64,000 nucleotides of DNA from the NCBI RefSeq assembly GCF_000346485.2, contig NZ_KQ976354.1, positions 1,891,221 to 1,955,220 on the forward strand, in the 5' to 3' direction. The notes beneath the pieces are model-generated. The model saw only the letters and a list, made by a program, of their open reading frames with translations, made no database searches and was not told the DNA's origin. The translations under genes were made by a program, and so were the position numbers. Within the stretch, counting starts at the first letter, position 1; every line of letters begins with the position of its first letter. Positions 1-8,705 of this stretch are shown here, piece by piece. This stretch comes from Scytonema hofmannii PCC 7110 (GTDB lineage: Bacteria; Cyanobacteriota; Cyanobacteriia; Cyanobacteriales; Nostocaceae).

Positions 1-38
1 CGTCCTCGCCCGCCACTAGTATAGGACGGGCGAGGACG
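1..38. repeat. GC-rich inverted repeat
   Basis: Two perfect 12-base arms (1-12 and 27-38) flank a 14-base loop, so the strand can fold into a strong hairpin. It may be a terminator of a gene left of the window or a copy of a dispersed cyanobacterial palindrome. No T-run follows it. Confidence 0.6.
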
Positions 39-204
39 CCCGCACCACAAGAGAAAGTTGAATATTTTTTTATTTGGAAGTTCCTAATTGTGCTGACCTA
101 CTTATTTTGTCTGGAATCATATCTGGTCTAATTGTAGATTTGTTTGGATACTGTTTCTTACAGCGTCGCGGAATACCCGCATTAGTAGCCTGCAATATTC
201 TATT

Positions 205-1926
205 ATGAGTTTATCCGGTCAACAGATAGAACAACTACAAGGTGCTTTGCTTGATGCCTTTCCTGATAAGTCATCACTAGAGCAGATGTTAAGTTTTAAA
301 TTAAATAAAAATTTAGACACCCTTGTTGAAGGAGATGCATCTTTAGGAACAATCGTCTTCGATTTAATAAAGAGCGCAAACGCAGAGGGCTGGATTCAAG
401 ACTTAATTTGTGCTGCACTTCTGTCGAAACCCAGAAACTCAAAGCTAAATGAGATTGCCAGAACAATACTTTGTTCATCATCAAATAACACATTGTCTTT
501 AGATAATATCTTATCTAAAGATTGCTGGCAAGAAAAATATGAAGAAAAATGGTCGCTTGGTGAGGGTATTTATACAACAGTTTCTCTAGCTATAAATAAA
601 GAATTAAGTAAAAAGGTAGTTCTCAAAAAGTTTCATAATGCGGGTCTAAAAGACAAGTTTGCCAAAAGTATTGAAACCGCATTTGAAATTTCAACTCTCC
701 CTAATTTTATCATAATTTATGATTACAATATCTCTACAGAACCTTACTACGTAATGCAGTACATTGAAGGAGGAGAAAGTTTAAGAACATATTTTGAAGA
801 AAATATTAAGCTCTCATTTAAAAATGTTTTAGATATTATCTTAGACATTGGTCATGCAATGATTAAAGCTAGACAAAAAGCTGTAAGCCCTTATTATTTA
901 AATATTAAGCCATCAAAGATTATGATATATAATAAGAAAGAATCTTTTATCTCAGCTTTCAATTTATGCGTACACTTAGAGAAAAAAGAAATTTTTTCAG
1001 AACTTGACCGATTATGGAATAAAGATAAGGAAAGATTGAGAGAAGAATTAGCATATCTACTGCCTGATAAATTTAGTTCCCATGGTGTAACTAAACAAGC
1101 TGACCAGTATATGCTTGGGCTTTTAGCATATGAACTTATTACTAGGAAAATCCCACCTTCTATAAAGAATATCGGTAATATTGACGATGATTCCAAATGG
1201 ATATTATTGAAAGCTGGAATTACTCAAGGTGAAGCCTTCCAAAAAATATCTTTTGATAACAATGATGTCGATCCAGAATTTCCAGGAGAAATTAAAGATA
1301 TTATCTTGAAAATGACTGAATTAGATCCAAGTAAGCGTTTTTCTAATTTAGAAGAAGCATTAGAAATCATCGAAACATATAGTCGTTTTCAAGACACCAT
1401 TAAAACTATAAGACTAGTTAAAGAAAGCTTTATTAGATGTCTGAGAAATAAGAAGTTAAAAAAAAATAATAATGACTCTAGTAAAAGTAATGACGATCCT
1501 AGCGCCAATAAGGGTGAAACAAGCTTTTTTGAAAGTTTTTACGACAAATTCAGATCCGATCCTCGAGTGGATGAAAAATTTCAGCATTTTAATAATTTGG
1601 GTGAAAAATTTCGAGAAAAGCATTATAAAATAGTAGAAAGAACTATATTAGTATTATTATGGTACTATGAAGAGGAGAAAATTTTTAACTCTGAAAATAT
1701 ATTTCCAATCGATGAAAAAATGAATTTTTTAGAATCTATTGTAGAAGCTCACAATAATATTAATGTTTCCAAAGAATTATTTGATTCTTTTAAAAATGCT
1801 CTAATAGAGAACGTAACTGAATATGACGATAAATGCACTGAAGAAATTCATAAAGACTTAATCAGTAATGCGTGGAAAAAAGTTCTAGAGCCTGGATTTG
1901 AATACATAAAATCGAAATTTAAATAA
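205..1926 (+). CDS. EAD1 - pseudokinase - globin-like fusion protein
   Basis: Residues 1-85 match effector-associated domain 1 (EAD1), with the family pattern LQGALLDAFP..LEQML near residues 11-29. EAD1 is an adaptor that brings effectors together in cyanobacterial conflict and signalling systems. Residues 110-395 are a Ser/Thr kinase fold: glycine loop LGEG near 118 and a beta-3 lysine in VVLKKF. HRD has become YLN (231-233), KPSN has become KPSK, and DFG has become AFN (251-253), so catalysis is unlikely. A low-complexity linker (415-440) leads to a globin-like domain at 441-573: FYDKFRSDPRV at its start, a candidate proximal histidine H516 in EAHNNINV, and a WKKVLEPGFEYI end. I infer a heme or gas sensor that signals through the pseudokinase and EAD1 contact. 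The EAD1 and kinase calls are firm; heme binding is inferred. The gene is AT-rich compared with its neighbours. Confidence 0.85.
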   Translation: MSLSGQQIEQLQGALLDAFPDKSSLEQMLSFKLNKNLDTLVEGDASLGTIVFDLIKSANAEGWIQDLICAALLSKPRNSKLNEIARTILCSSSNNTLSLDNILSKDCWQEKYEEKWSLGEGIYTTVSLAINKELSKKVVLKKFHNAGLKDKFAKSIETAFEISTLPNFIIIYDYNISTEPYYVMQYIEGGESLRTYFEENIKLSFKNVLDIILDIGHAMIKARQKAVSPYYLNIKPSKIMIYNKKESFISAFNLCVHLEKKEIFSELDRLWNKDKERLREELAYLLPDKFSSHGVTKQADQYMLGLLAYELITRKIPPSIKNIGNIDDDSKWILLKAGITQGEAFQKISFDNNDVDPEFPGEIKDIILKMTELDPSKRFSNLEEALEIIETYSRFQDTIKTIRLVKESFIRCLRNKKLKKNNNDSSKSNDDPSANKGETSFFESFYDKFRSDPRVDEKFQHFNNLGEKFREKHYKIVERTILVLLWYYEEEKIFNSENIFPIDEKMNFLESIVEAHNNINVSKELFDSFKNALIENVTEYDDKCTEEIHKDLISNAWKKVLEPGFEYIKSKFK

Positions 1927-1954
1927 CAATAGATAACTTCATATTTACAAATCT

Positions 1955-4381
1955 ATGCGGAAAGTTGCGATCGCTTTTCAATATGCATTAACAGGATGTT
2001 TTGTCAATTTTTTATCTGGAAACTGTGTATTGGCTCAGATTAATCCAGATGATACTTTAGGGACAGAAGGTTCATCACTCGTGCGAAATATTGAAATTAG
2101 ACAAGGTGTGAGAGGCGATCGCATACAGGGTGGAGCAACACGAGGGAGCAATCTTTTTCATAGTTTTCGAGAATTTAATATTAACGAAGGGCAAAGAGTT
2201 TATTTCAACAATCCCGCCGGAATTACAAACATCATTAGCCGAGTCACGGGAACTAACCCCTCAAATCTTTTAGGAACATTAGGTGTCAATGGCAATGCCA
2301 ATTTATTTTTCATCAATCCCAACGGCATTATTTTTGGTCAAAATGCCAGATTGGATATCAGAGGATCGTTTATTGCAAGTACCGCTCGTAGTCTGAACTT
2401 TGCCGATAATACGCAATTTAGTGCAACACCTTCCCAAGACTCTTCCTTACTAACCATCAGCGTTCCAATTGGTTTGCAATTTACAAGTAATTCCCAAGGA
2501 ATTATAGTTCGGGGGAATGGTCGGGGTTTAAGAAGACAGGAAAATCCCGTAATTGATACAAATAATGCTTTACGCGTACAGCCCAACCAAACCCTGGCTT
2601 TCGTGGGTGGAGATATCACCTTTGAAGGTGGAACATTGAAAACTGCAGGCGGACGAATTGAGTTAGGTAGCGTTGCGGGCGCTGGTTATGTCAGTTTAAC
2701 TGCTGTGGAGAAAGGTTTTTCTCTAGGTTACGAAGGTATTACTAATTTTGGAGATATTCAACTGTCTAAAGCGACAGCAGTGGATGCGAGTGGCGAGGGT
2801 GGTGGTGAAATTCAAATCAGAGGTAAACGAGTGATACTTCAAGATGGTTCCCAAATTGAAGCGACTCGCTTAGAAAAGGGTTTTGGCGGAAAGTTGATAG
2901 TCACTGCTTCCGATGTGGTGGAACTGAGCGGGACAACTGCAGACAATCTTGGAGATAACCGACGATTTCCCAGTTCCCTATCTGTTGACAACCGAGAAGT
3001 AGGGGACATTCCTGGAGAACTGACAATAAACACCAGACAACTGATTGTTCGACCAGGAGGACGAATATCAGCGAGCAACGCGGGTCAAGGACGGGGAGGA
3101 AATATCACTGTCAATGCCTCTGATTCTGTGGAATTGATTGGGATTTTCAACGCCATGGGAGGGCTGCGTTCTAGTGGATTATCCGTACAAACAACAAATT
3201 CTGGAGACGCGGGAAAGTTAGTTATCAATACCAAGAGTTTGACGATTCGGGATGGAGCGGAACTTTCAGCCTCGACCTTTGGTGCGGGGAATGGCGGGAG
3301 TGTAGAAATCAATGCTCTAGATTCAATAGAATTATTTAATACAAACGGTCAAATTCGCAGTCGAATAGTCGCTGAAGTTGGCAGAGATTTGAGAGAAGTG
3401 AACCGACAGGGCGAATCAGCACCCGCTACAGGGCGTGGCGGAAATCTCACAATTAGAACAGGAAACTTGACTGTGAGAGATGGTGCAGCAATTACTGTAA
3501 GCAGTAGAAGTGAAGACAATACCGCTCGAGGTGCAGGTGCTTTAGAAGTGACAGCACAGTTTGTTCGTGTGGACAACTTTGGACAAATTACTGCAACGAC
3601 TGCTTCAGGTCAAGGAGGTAACATTATACTACGATTGCAAGATCTCTTGCTTTTACGCCGAAACAGTCAAATATCCACCACGGCGGGTTCAGCACAAGCT
3701 GGTGGTGATGGTGGTAACATTACTATCGAAACTCTATTCATTGTTGCTGCCCTAAATGAGAATAGTGACATTACCGCTAATGCTTTTATTGGCAGCGGTG
3801 GAAAAGTTCAAATTACAGCCCAAGTTATTTTTGGACTACAGCCACTCAGCCGACAAGAATTGCAGACGTTATTAAATGCTGAGCGATCGCGAGACTTGGA
3901 CTCCAGTAGACTATCTAGTAATGACATTACAGCGATTTCTCAAGAAAACCCTTCCTTTAGCGGTCAAGTTATTACCAACACACCTGATACAGATCCAACA
4001 CAAGCCTTAGTTCAACTACCAGTAGAGATCGTTGATGTGACAGGATTAATTAACCAGAATCTTTGTGTTGCAGCTAATCAAGGTAGTGAATTTACTGTAA
4101 CGGGTCGTGGAGGTTTGCCTCCCTCTCCTTATGAAGCCCTCAATCCGGATGCTAGTTGGGAAGATTGGCGGATGGTTCAGCAACAAGCTTTATCTGATAA
4201 AACAGGGAGTGCAAGAAACGATGGACAAGAAGGAAAAGAATCTACAAACATTGTTGAAGCCCAAGGTTGGGTTAGAAGTGCAAATGGTACGGTAATTCTT
4301 ACGGCTGAGCCTACTGTGGTGACACCTCAAGGAACTTGGTTATCTCCTTTGGATTGCCTACGGTTGAGGGCAAACTTATGA
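1955..4381 (+). CDS. TpsA-like filamentous hemagglutinin N-terminal domain exoprotein
   Basis: An 808-residue protein with an N-terminal signal sequence ending near VLAQ, followed by a two-partner-secretion (TPS) domain. The hallmark motifs are seen: FNINEGQRVYF, then NLFFINPNGIIFG near residue 110. The middle consists of Gly-Asn-rich beta-helix repeats (GGNITV, GGNLTI, GGNIIL). The C-terminus has the cyanobacterial tail (VDVTGLINQNLC, then WEDWR). Proteins of this kind pass through an outer-membrane TpsB (Omp85-like) pore and end up at the cell surface. No TpsB is in the window. The stop codon overlaps the start of the CHAT gene, so the two are probably translated as a coupled pair. Confidence 0.9.
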   Translation: MRKVAIAFQYALTGCFVNFLSGNCVLAQINPDDTLGTEGSSLVRNIEIRQGVRGDRIQGGATRGSNLFHSFREFNINEGQRVYFNNPAGITNIISRVTGTNPSNLLGTLGVNGNANLFFINPNGIIFGQNARLDIRGSFIASTARSLNFADNTQFSATPSQDSSLLTISVPIGLQFTSNSQGIIVRGNGRGLRRQENPVIDTNNALRVQPNQTLAFVGGDITFEGGTLKTAGGRIELGSVAGAGYVSLTAVEKGFSLGYEGITNFGDIQLSKATAVDASGEGGGEIQIRGKRVILQDGSQIEATRLEKGFGGKLIVTASDVVELSGTTADNLGDNRRFPSSLSVDNREVGDIPGELTINTRQLIVRPGGRISASNAGQGRGGNITVNASDSVELIGIFNAMGGLRSSGLSVQTTNSGDAGKLVINTKSLTIRDGAELSASTFGAGNGGSVEINALDSIELFNTNGQIRSRIVAEVGRDLREVNRQGESAPATGRGGNLTIRTGNLTVRDGAAITVSSRSEDNTARGAGALEVTAQFVRVDNFGQITATTASGQGGNIILRLQDLLLLRRNSQISTTAGSAQAGGDGGNITIETLFIVAALNENSDITANAFIGSGGKVQITAQVIFGLQPLSRQELQTLLNAERSRDLDSSRLSSNDITAISQENPSFSGQVITNTPDTDPTQALVQLPVEIVDVTGLINQNLCVAANQGSEFTVTGRGGLPPSPYEALNPDASWEDWRMVQQQALSDKTGSARNDGQEGKESTNIVEAQGWVRSANGTVILTAEPTVVTPQGTWLSPLDCLRLRANL

Positions 4382-7176
4382 AATGCAAACGGATTCAATC
4401 CATTCTAGTTTTAGCGAATGGAATTCGCAGCTATACAAGCAAAACCCACCTACGTGGGTTTCAAAACCTTAATTTTTCAAGAGTCCGCGTAGGCGGACTT
4501 AATTTGTATAGCCGCGAATTCTATTCGCTGGCACCTTTCTTGCGTAAAATTATCTTGGTTGCGACTCTCAGCTTTATACTCAGCTTCAATATCCCAACAT
4601 TATTTTCTGCCACTGCACAGCAACCTGTTGTGATTCAGCAATCCGCGATCGCGTTATTACAAGCAGGTAAAAAAAGTTATGATGAAGGACTATTTGCTGA
4701 GGCAATACAAACGTTACAACAGGCGGCAAAAATATACGCCGCCAGAGGAGAAACCCTCAACCAAGCTCAAACACTCAGTTTTCTTTCTTTAGCTCAACAG
4801 AAGTTAGGTCAATTCCAAGAAGCAGAACAAGCTATTTCTACTAGTTTATTTTTATTAAAAGACTTACCTGATAATAAAGATATAACTCAAATTCGTGCTT
4901 TAGTTTTGAATGCTCAAGCACATTTACAATTTGTTAAGGGTAATGCTGAAACTGCTTTGGAAACTTGGCAAAATACAGAGAAACTTTATAGTCAAATTCG
5001 CGATCGCACAGGAATTATTGGGAGTAAAATCAATCAAACTTTAGCACTACAAGTTTTAGGGCTTTACCGTCGTGCTGATAAAATTATCACTCAGATAGAA
5101 CAAGAAATTTATAAAGAACCCGATCCCTCTTTTAAAGTTGCTGGTTTACTAAATATCGGTCAGATTCGCAGACAGGGGAGAGATTTGGAACAATCTCAGA
5201 AAATTTTAAAGATGGGACTAGAAGTGGCTCAAAAAATGCGATCGCCTGAAGTTCAAAGTAAAGTTTTACTGAGTTTGGGCAATACTGAGAGCGCATTAGC
5301 CAGAAATGCAAAAGTCTCGAAAAACTTAAAAAATGCTCAAAATTATACTCAAAAAGCTTTAAATTCTTATCAACAAGCAGCTAATATTGCCATCTCACCG
5401 CAGACAAAAATTCAAGCAAATCTCAATCAACTTTCTGTCTTGCTTGAAAATCGGCAATATTCCTCTCTTCCAGTTTTGCTGCCACAAATTAGGATTTCCT
5501 TAGAGAAATTACCGAAGAGTCGAGCTTCCATATATGCTCGTGTAAATTTTGCTCAAAATTTAATCAAATGGTCATTAGACAGAAAAGAAAACATAACTCA
5601 AATACTAAATATTGCCATTGAGCAAGCAAGAAATTTAACAGACAAAAGAGCAGAATCCTATGCTTTGGGAACGCTTGGTGAAGTATATGAAAAAACTTCA
5701 GACTGGGCAAAGGCGATAGAATTTACTCGCTCGGCTTTAGTTATTGCTCAAGCGATAAATGCACCTGATATTGCCTATCGCTGGCAATGGCAAATGGGGC
5801 GGTTGCTTCAAATGCAAGCCGAAAAAACACATCACAACAAAAATACTGACACCAAAGCAGTGAGTTACTACACTCAAGCATTTAATACTCTGAATAATTT
5901 ACGGGGCGATTTAGTCGTTCTCAATCCCGAAGTGCAGTTTTCTTTCCGAGAAACTGTAGAACCAGTATATCGCCAGTTAGTGGATTTACTTTTGCGAGAT
6001 CTGAACCCCAATCGCGATCGCTTGATTCAAGCCCGTGACGTGATGGAAGCGCTCCAGTTAGCAGAACTAGATAACTTTTTTGGAGATGCTTGTGCCAAAC
6101 CAGAAAAAGTCAAAATTGATGATTTAGATCCTCATGCAGCCGTTATCTATCCGATTATTCTACCAGACCGTTTAGAAGTTGTTATCAAATTACCAGGCAC
6201 TGATAACTTACGTCATTATGGAAATCAAAATGTTTCTGACACTCAAGTAGACGAAGCTGTTAAACGACTGCGACAATCTTTAAAAAGACGCAGCACCAGC
6301 CCCAATCAGATCAAAAAAGAAGCTCAACAAATTTATGATTGGTTGATAAAACCTTTTGAAGCTGAATTAGAAAATACTAAAAATCGAGAGGAAAGTCAGA
6401 TAAAAAATTTAGTATTTGTTCTAGACGGTTCATTGCGTAATTTACCAATGGCAGTTCTCCACAATGGAACAAGATACCTCATAGAAAGATATGCTGTGAG
6501 TGTCACCTCTGGCTTGCAACTTCTCGAACCCAAACCACTTTTGAGAGAATCGCTACGTGTCTTAGTAGGTGGTGCTATAGATGCTCCCAGTTTTGAAAAG
6601 GAAGGTTTAGGAGCCATCAATAACGTAGCGGTAGAACTGGAGGGAGTCAAGAAAAACGTTCAGCGTACACAAATGTTGGAAAATCAAACATTTCTCCAGC
6701 AAAACATCCAAAAACAAATTAATTCCAATCCCTATAATATCGTTCACCTAGCAACTCACGGTAAATTCAGTTCTAACCCAGAGCAAACTTTTATTTTAGA
6801 TTGGCAAAAACGTATCAAAGTTAAGGATTTTGATAGCTTACTGAATTTAGATTATCAAAGAAGTTCCAAACCCATTGAATTACTTATTCTTAGTGCTTGC
6901 GAAACTGCAACAGGAGACAATCGAGCAGCTTTGGGACTAGCAGGAGTAGCAATCAAAGCAGGCGCACGCAGTACACTAGCTAGCTTGTGGCAAGTCAACG
7001 ATGCCTCAACTGCTCAATTTATGATTAAATTCTACCAAGAATTGAAGAATCCTCAAGTAACAAAAGCAGAAGCATTACGAAATGCCCAACGTGCTTTCTT
7101 AAAAGAGTTTTCTAGCACAGATTATAACCGCCCTTATCATTGGGCATCCTTTATTCTCGTAGGAAATTGGTTTTGA
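4378..7176 (+). CDS. TPR - CHAT domain protease-like protein
   Basis: The ATG at 4378 overlaps the upstream TGA (ATGA), so it is preferred over a start further upstream; it gives 932 residues. After an unusual N-terminus and a hydrophobic signal or anchor (KIILVATLSFILSF), tetratricopeptide repeats fill roughly residues 80-480. The C-terminal third is a CHAT (caspase HetF-associated) domain with the His-Cys dyad visible: H794 in HLATHGKF and C841 in LILSACETATG, then LGLAGVAIKAGARS and ASLWQVND. CHAT proteins are caspase-like cysteine proteases. Coupling to the TpsA gene suggests action on the exoprotein or at the envelope; this is inference. Codons 13-51 come from an inserted repeat, which pushes the hydrophobic segment about 39 residues inward. 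A TTG at 4540 could be an alternative start beyond the insertion. Confidence 0.88.
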   Translation: MKCKRIQSILVLANGIRSYTSKTHLRGFQNLNFSRVRVGGLNLYSREFYSLAPFLRKIILVATLSFILSFNIPTLFSATAQQPVVIQQSAIALLQAGKKSYDEGLFAEAIQTLQQAAKIYAARGETLNQAQTLSFLSLAQQKLGQFQEAEQAISTSLFLLKDLPDNKDITQIRALVLNAQAHLQFVKGNAETALETWQNTEKLYSQIRDRTGIIGSKINQTLALQVLGLYRRADKIITQIEQEIYKEPDPSFKVAGLLNIGQIRRQGRDLEQSQKILKMGLEVAQKMRSPEVQSKVLLSLGNTESALARNAKVSKNLKNAQNYTQKALNSYQQAANIAISPQTKIQANLNQLSVLLENRQYSSLPVLLPQIRISLEKLPKSRASIYARVNFAQNLIKWSLDRKENITQILNIAIEQARNLTDKRAESYALGTLGEVYEKTSDWAKAIEFTRSALVIAQAINAPDIAYRWQWQMGRLLQMQAEKTHHNKNTDTKAVSYYTQAFNTLNNLRGDLVVLNPEVQFSFRETVEPVYRQLVDLLLRDLNPNRDRLIQARDVMEALQLAELDNFFGDACAKPEKVKIDDLDPHAAVIYPIILPDRLEVVIKLPGTDNLRHYGNQNVSDTQVDEAVKRLRQSLKRRSTSPNQIKKEAQQIYDWLIKPFEAELENTKNREESQIKNLVFVLDGSLRNLPMAVLHNGTRYLIERYAVSVTSGLQLLEPKPLLRESLRVLVGGAIDAPSFEKEGLGAINNVAVELEGVKKNVQRTQMLENQTFLQQNIQKQINSNPYNIVHLATHGKFSSNPEQTFILDWQKRIKVKDFDSLLNLDYQRSSKPIELLILSACETATGDNRAALGLAGVAIKAGARSTLASLWQVNDASTAQFMIKFYQELKNPQVTKAEALRNAQRAFLKEFSSTDYNRPYHWASFILVGNWF
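4413..4529. repeat. 117-bp inverted-repeat (MITE-like) element inside the CHAT gene
   Basis: The ends are 26-bp inverted repeats (4413-4438 and 4504-4529) that match at 24 positions. Two inner palindromes are present: AACCCAC/GTGGGTT, and AGTCCGC/GGCGGACT around 4480. The length is exactly 39 codons, so the reading frame stays open. Half copies occur near 7594-7650 and 61801-61850. Confidence 0.85.
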
Positions 7177-7189
7177 TTTTGCAGATATT

Positions 7190-7564
7190 TTAACGAACAA
7201 TCTGCATTCTCTTGATTGAGGTAACTGTCTTACTTTTACCGCAAGGTTCAGCACTCTGACAATCATTGACTTTTTCTAGTCCGTAAAATAAACGCACTTT
7301 CTTATTTAAAAAAGTTTTTTCCTTTTCACAAATGTCATAAGATGCATATAGTCCTTGGTATTTTTTCCTTTTGCTATCTATTAAATCAACGTAGCAGGAA
7401 ATATCTCCGTTTGTGATGTTTGTAACAGTGGCAATTTGAGGTAATTTAGCTGTCTTCTGTGCTTGAACAACGGATATGTTGGCAAAAATGCTAATAGTAG
7501 AAGTAGCAAAAACACAAACAGAGAATCCTATGGCTGATAGATGAGAGATTTTTTTGATTTTCAT
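7190..7564 (-). CDS. small secreted protein of unknown function
   Basis: A 124-residue protein with a clear Sec signal peptide: Lys-rich start MKIKK, a hydrophobic core, and likely cleavage after VVQAQ. The mature part of about 88 residues has four cysteines, which could form two disulfides in the periplasm. No family is recognised. It converges with the CHAT gene, with only 13 bases between the two stops, and appears to be a single-gene unit. Confidence 0.6.
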   Translation of the reverse strand: MKIKKISHLSAIGFSVCVFATSTISIFANISVVQAQKTAKLPQIATVTNITNGDISCYVDLIDSKRKKYQGLYASYDICEKEKTFLNKKVRLFYGLEKVNDCQSAEPCGKSKTVTSIKRMQIVR

Positions 7565-7593
7565 AATTTGCTGTTTTTATAATCTTTCTTAGC

Positions 7594-7650
7594 CTCGGCG
7601 ATTGGAAATCGCGGCTATACAAACCAAGTCCGCCTACGCGGACTGGATTG
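7594..7650. repeat. half copy of the GTCCGC palindrome element
   Basis: It carries the GCGGCTATACAA arm and the AGTCCGC-CTAC-GCGGACT palindrome also present at 4413-4529 and 61801-61850. The second outer arm is absent. Confidence 0.7.
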
Positions 7651-7826
7651 TAAAGGGGGTCATAGAACTCAATTTGCGATCGCTAGAAATTGAATATCAG
7701 TGAAAATACTAATATTTGAAGTTTTGTAAAGCTTCAGAAAATATTTCTTGTGACCGATATGATAAATCAATTTTATTTACTGCAGTACGCGATCGTCAAA
7801 TCAAAATTGAACGGAAATGATTTCCC

Positions 7827-7980
7827 GCAGTCCCCACCCAAAAATACTTGGAAATATCTACATTTTAGGTGGGGTTAGGGAGAACCAAAATAAAAAGCGG
7901 ATCTTCATTGTAGTAGAATAATAATGGTACGGCAAAGCGAAGTTTCGTGGAGGCACGACTATTTACAGCAATTATCTATT
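7827..7980. mobile_element. MITE-like 154-bp repeat, copy 1
   Basis: It begins with GCAGTCCCC and a hairpin (arms 7832-7843 and 7863-7874). About 50 bases of weaker similarity follow, then a conserved block TGGTACGGCAAAGCGAAG...GGCACGAC...TTATCTATT. A second copy lies at 56265-56419. The hairpin arms differ between copies by a paired change (ACC/GGT here, GCC/GGC there). There are no terminal inverted repeats, so an IS200/IS605-type non-autonomous element is one option. It abuts the integrase fragment and supplies its first codons. Confidence 0.65.
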
Positions 7981-8171
7981 GTTTAACTTGTGGGCACTTT
8001 CGGACAACAACCGAATTCTTGTCAGTTCACAAACAAGAATTAGAAAACACCAATAAAGTTATTAAAAAAGCTAAAGATCACGGTTGGGAACGCCAAATCG
8101 AGATGAATGAAAAGGTGAAGCGTAATCTAGAGAAAATTATTAGTTCATTGGAGTCAGAAAATGGTCTCTGA
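7947..8171 (+). pseudogene. C-terminal fragment of a Tn554-like tyrosine integrase
   Basis: Only the tail of a recombinase remains: a C..C.HF(R)TT motif followed by a helical stretch (HKQELENTNKVIKKA, then EMNEKVKRNLEKII), as at the C-terminus of Tn554-family site-specific integrases. The catalytic Arg-His-Tyr core is absent. The first ten or so codons come from the MITE-like repeat, so the frame is an accident of insertion. The next frame (DUF6262-like) overlaps its stop, matching the tnpB-tnpC layout of such transposons. Family assignment rests on recognition of the tail only. Confidence 0.55.
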
Positions 8172-8268
8172 AAAAAAGATAGAAGCGCTCAAGGATGCTG
8201 CTGAACGAAAAGCTTACGTTGTGAACGTTGTGAACGAGATAAATGCCCTAACGTGGAATGCTGCATGA
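8161..8268 (+). pseudogene. DUF6262/TnpC-like remnant
   Basis: A short frame starts with ATG at 8161 and overlaps the integrase stop by 11 bases. It encodes EKKIEALKDAAERKAY, similar to the start of DUF6262 proteins that follow Tn554-type integrases, then turns into unrelated sequence and stops after 35 codons. It is a decayed third gene of the same transposon. Confidence 0.4.
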
Positions 8269-8565
8269 CTCATCAGTTGAAACGATAAATATAACCTTTT
8301 TACTTCGATTGCGGAATTTAGCACGTTAAATACGCAAGAGCCCCAAAGTTACAACAACCTGGCTCTACTCTACGACGACCAAGGACGGTACAGCGAAGCG
8401 GAACCACTGTTACAAAAAGCATTGTCAATTGCAGAACTTAGCTTAGGAGTAGATCATCCCAGTACAGCCACTATCCGTGAAAATCTGAAATTGTTGGGCG
8501 ATAATTACACTTAACGCTAGTGTAGTAAAAAAATTATAAATTAGCTAGTAGTGCAGCATTCCACG
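8252..8565. repeat. 14-bp inverted repeat bracketing a TPR fragment
   Basis: CGTGGAATGCTGCA at 8252-8265 recurs inverted at 8552-8565. The two copies enclose the TPR remnant and could be the ends of a small inserted segment. No target duplication is visible. Confidence 0.5.
8281..8514 (+). pseudogene. TPR (kinesin-light-chain type) protein fragment
   Basis: An open frame without a usable start encodes SYNNLALLYDDQGRYSEAEP, then LLQKALSIAE and LGVDHPSTA, the signature of tandem TPRs found at the C-termini of cyanobacterial NB-ARC and CHAT proteins. It ends at TAA 8512-8514. The rest of the gene is missing, so this is a stranded last repeat. Confidence 0.65.
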
Positions 8566-8567
8566 AA

Positions 8568-8705
8568 GGAGCCATAACGTTGACCTGATGGCTCAAAGTA
8601 TCAATTTCTCGTGGAGCGTTGTCACCAACATATGGTAATTTACCAACTTAGGGTCATAAGGGTGAAGCATTAATGACGGGGAGTATAGATTTGCTGGGCT
8701 TGCTA
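8568..8705 (-). pseudogene. decayed PIN-domain toxin next to UPF0175
   Basis: Directly downstream of the UPF0175 stop, the minus strand encodes SKSILPVINASPL, the usual first strand of PIN toxins that pair with UPF0175 antitoxins. It then meets stop codons (after ASPL) while traces such as VGKLPYV and APREIDTL continue. The acidic active-site residues cannot be assembled. The call depends on short matches. Confidence 0.4.

Noticed and set aside
2338-3576. Several minus-strand frames opposite the TpsA gene
   Set aside because: They are shadows of the beta-helix repeats of the real gene.
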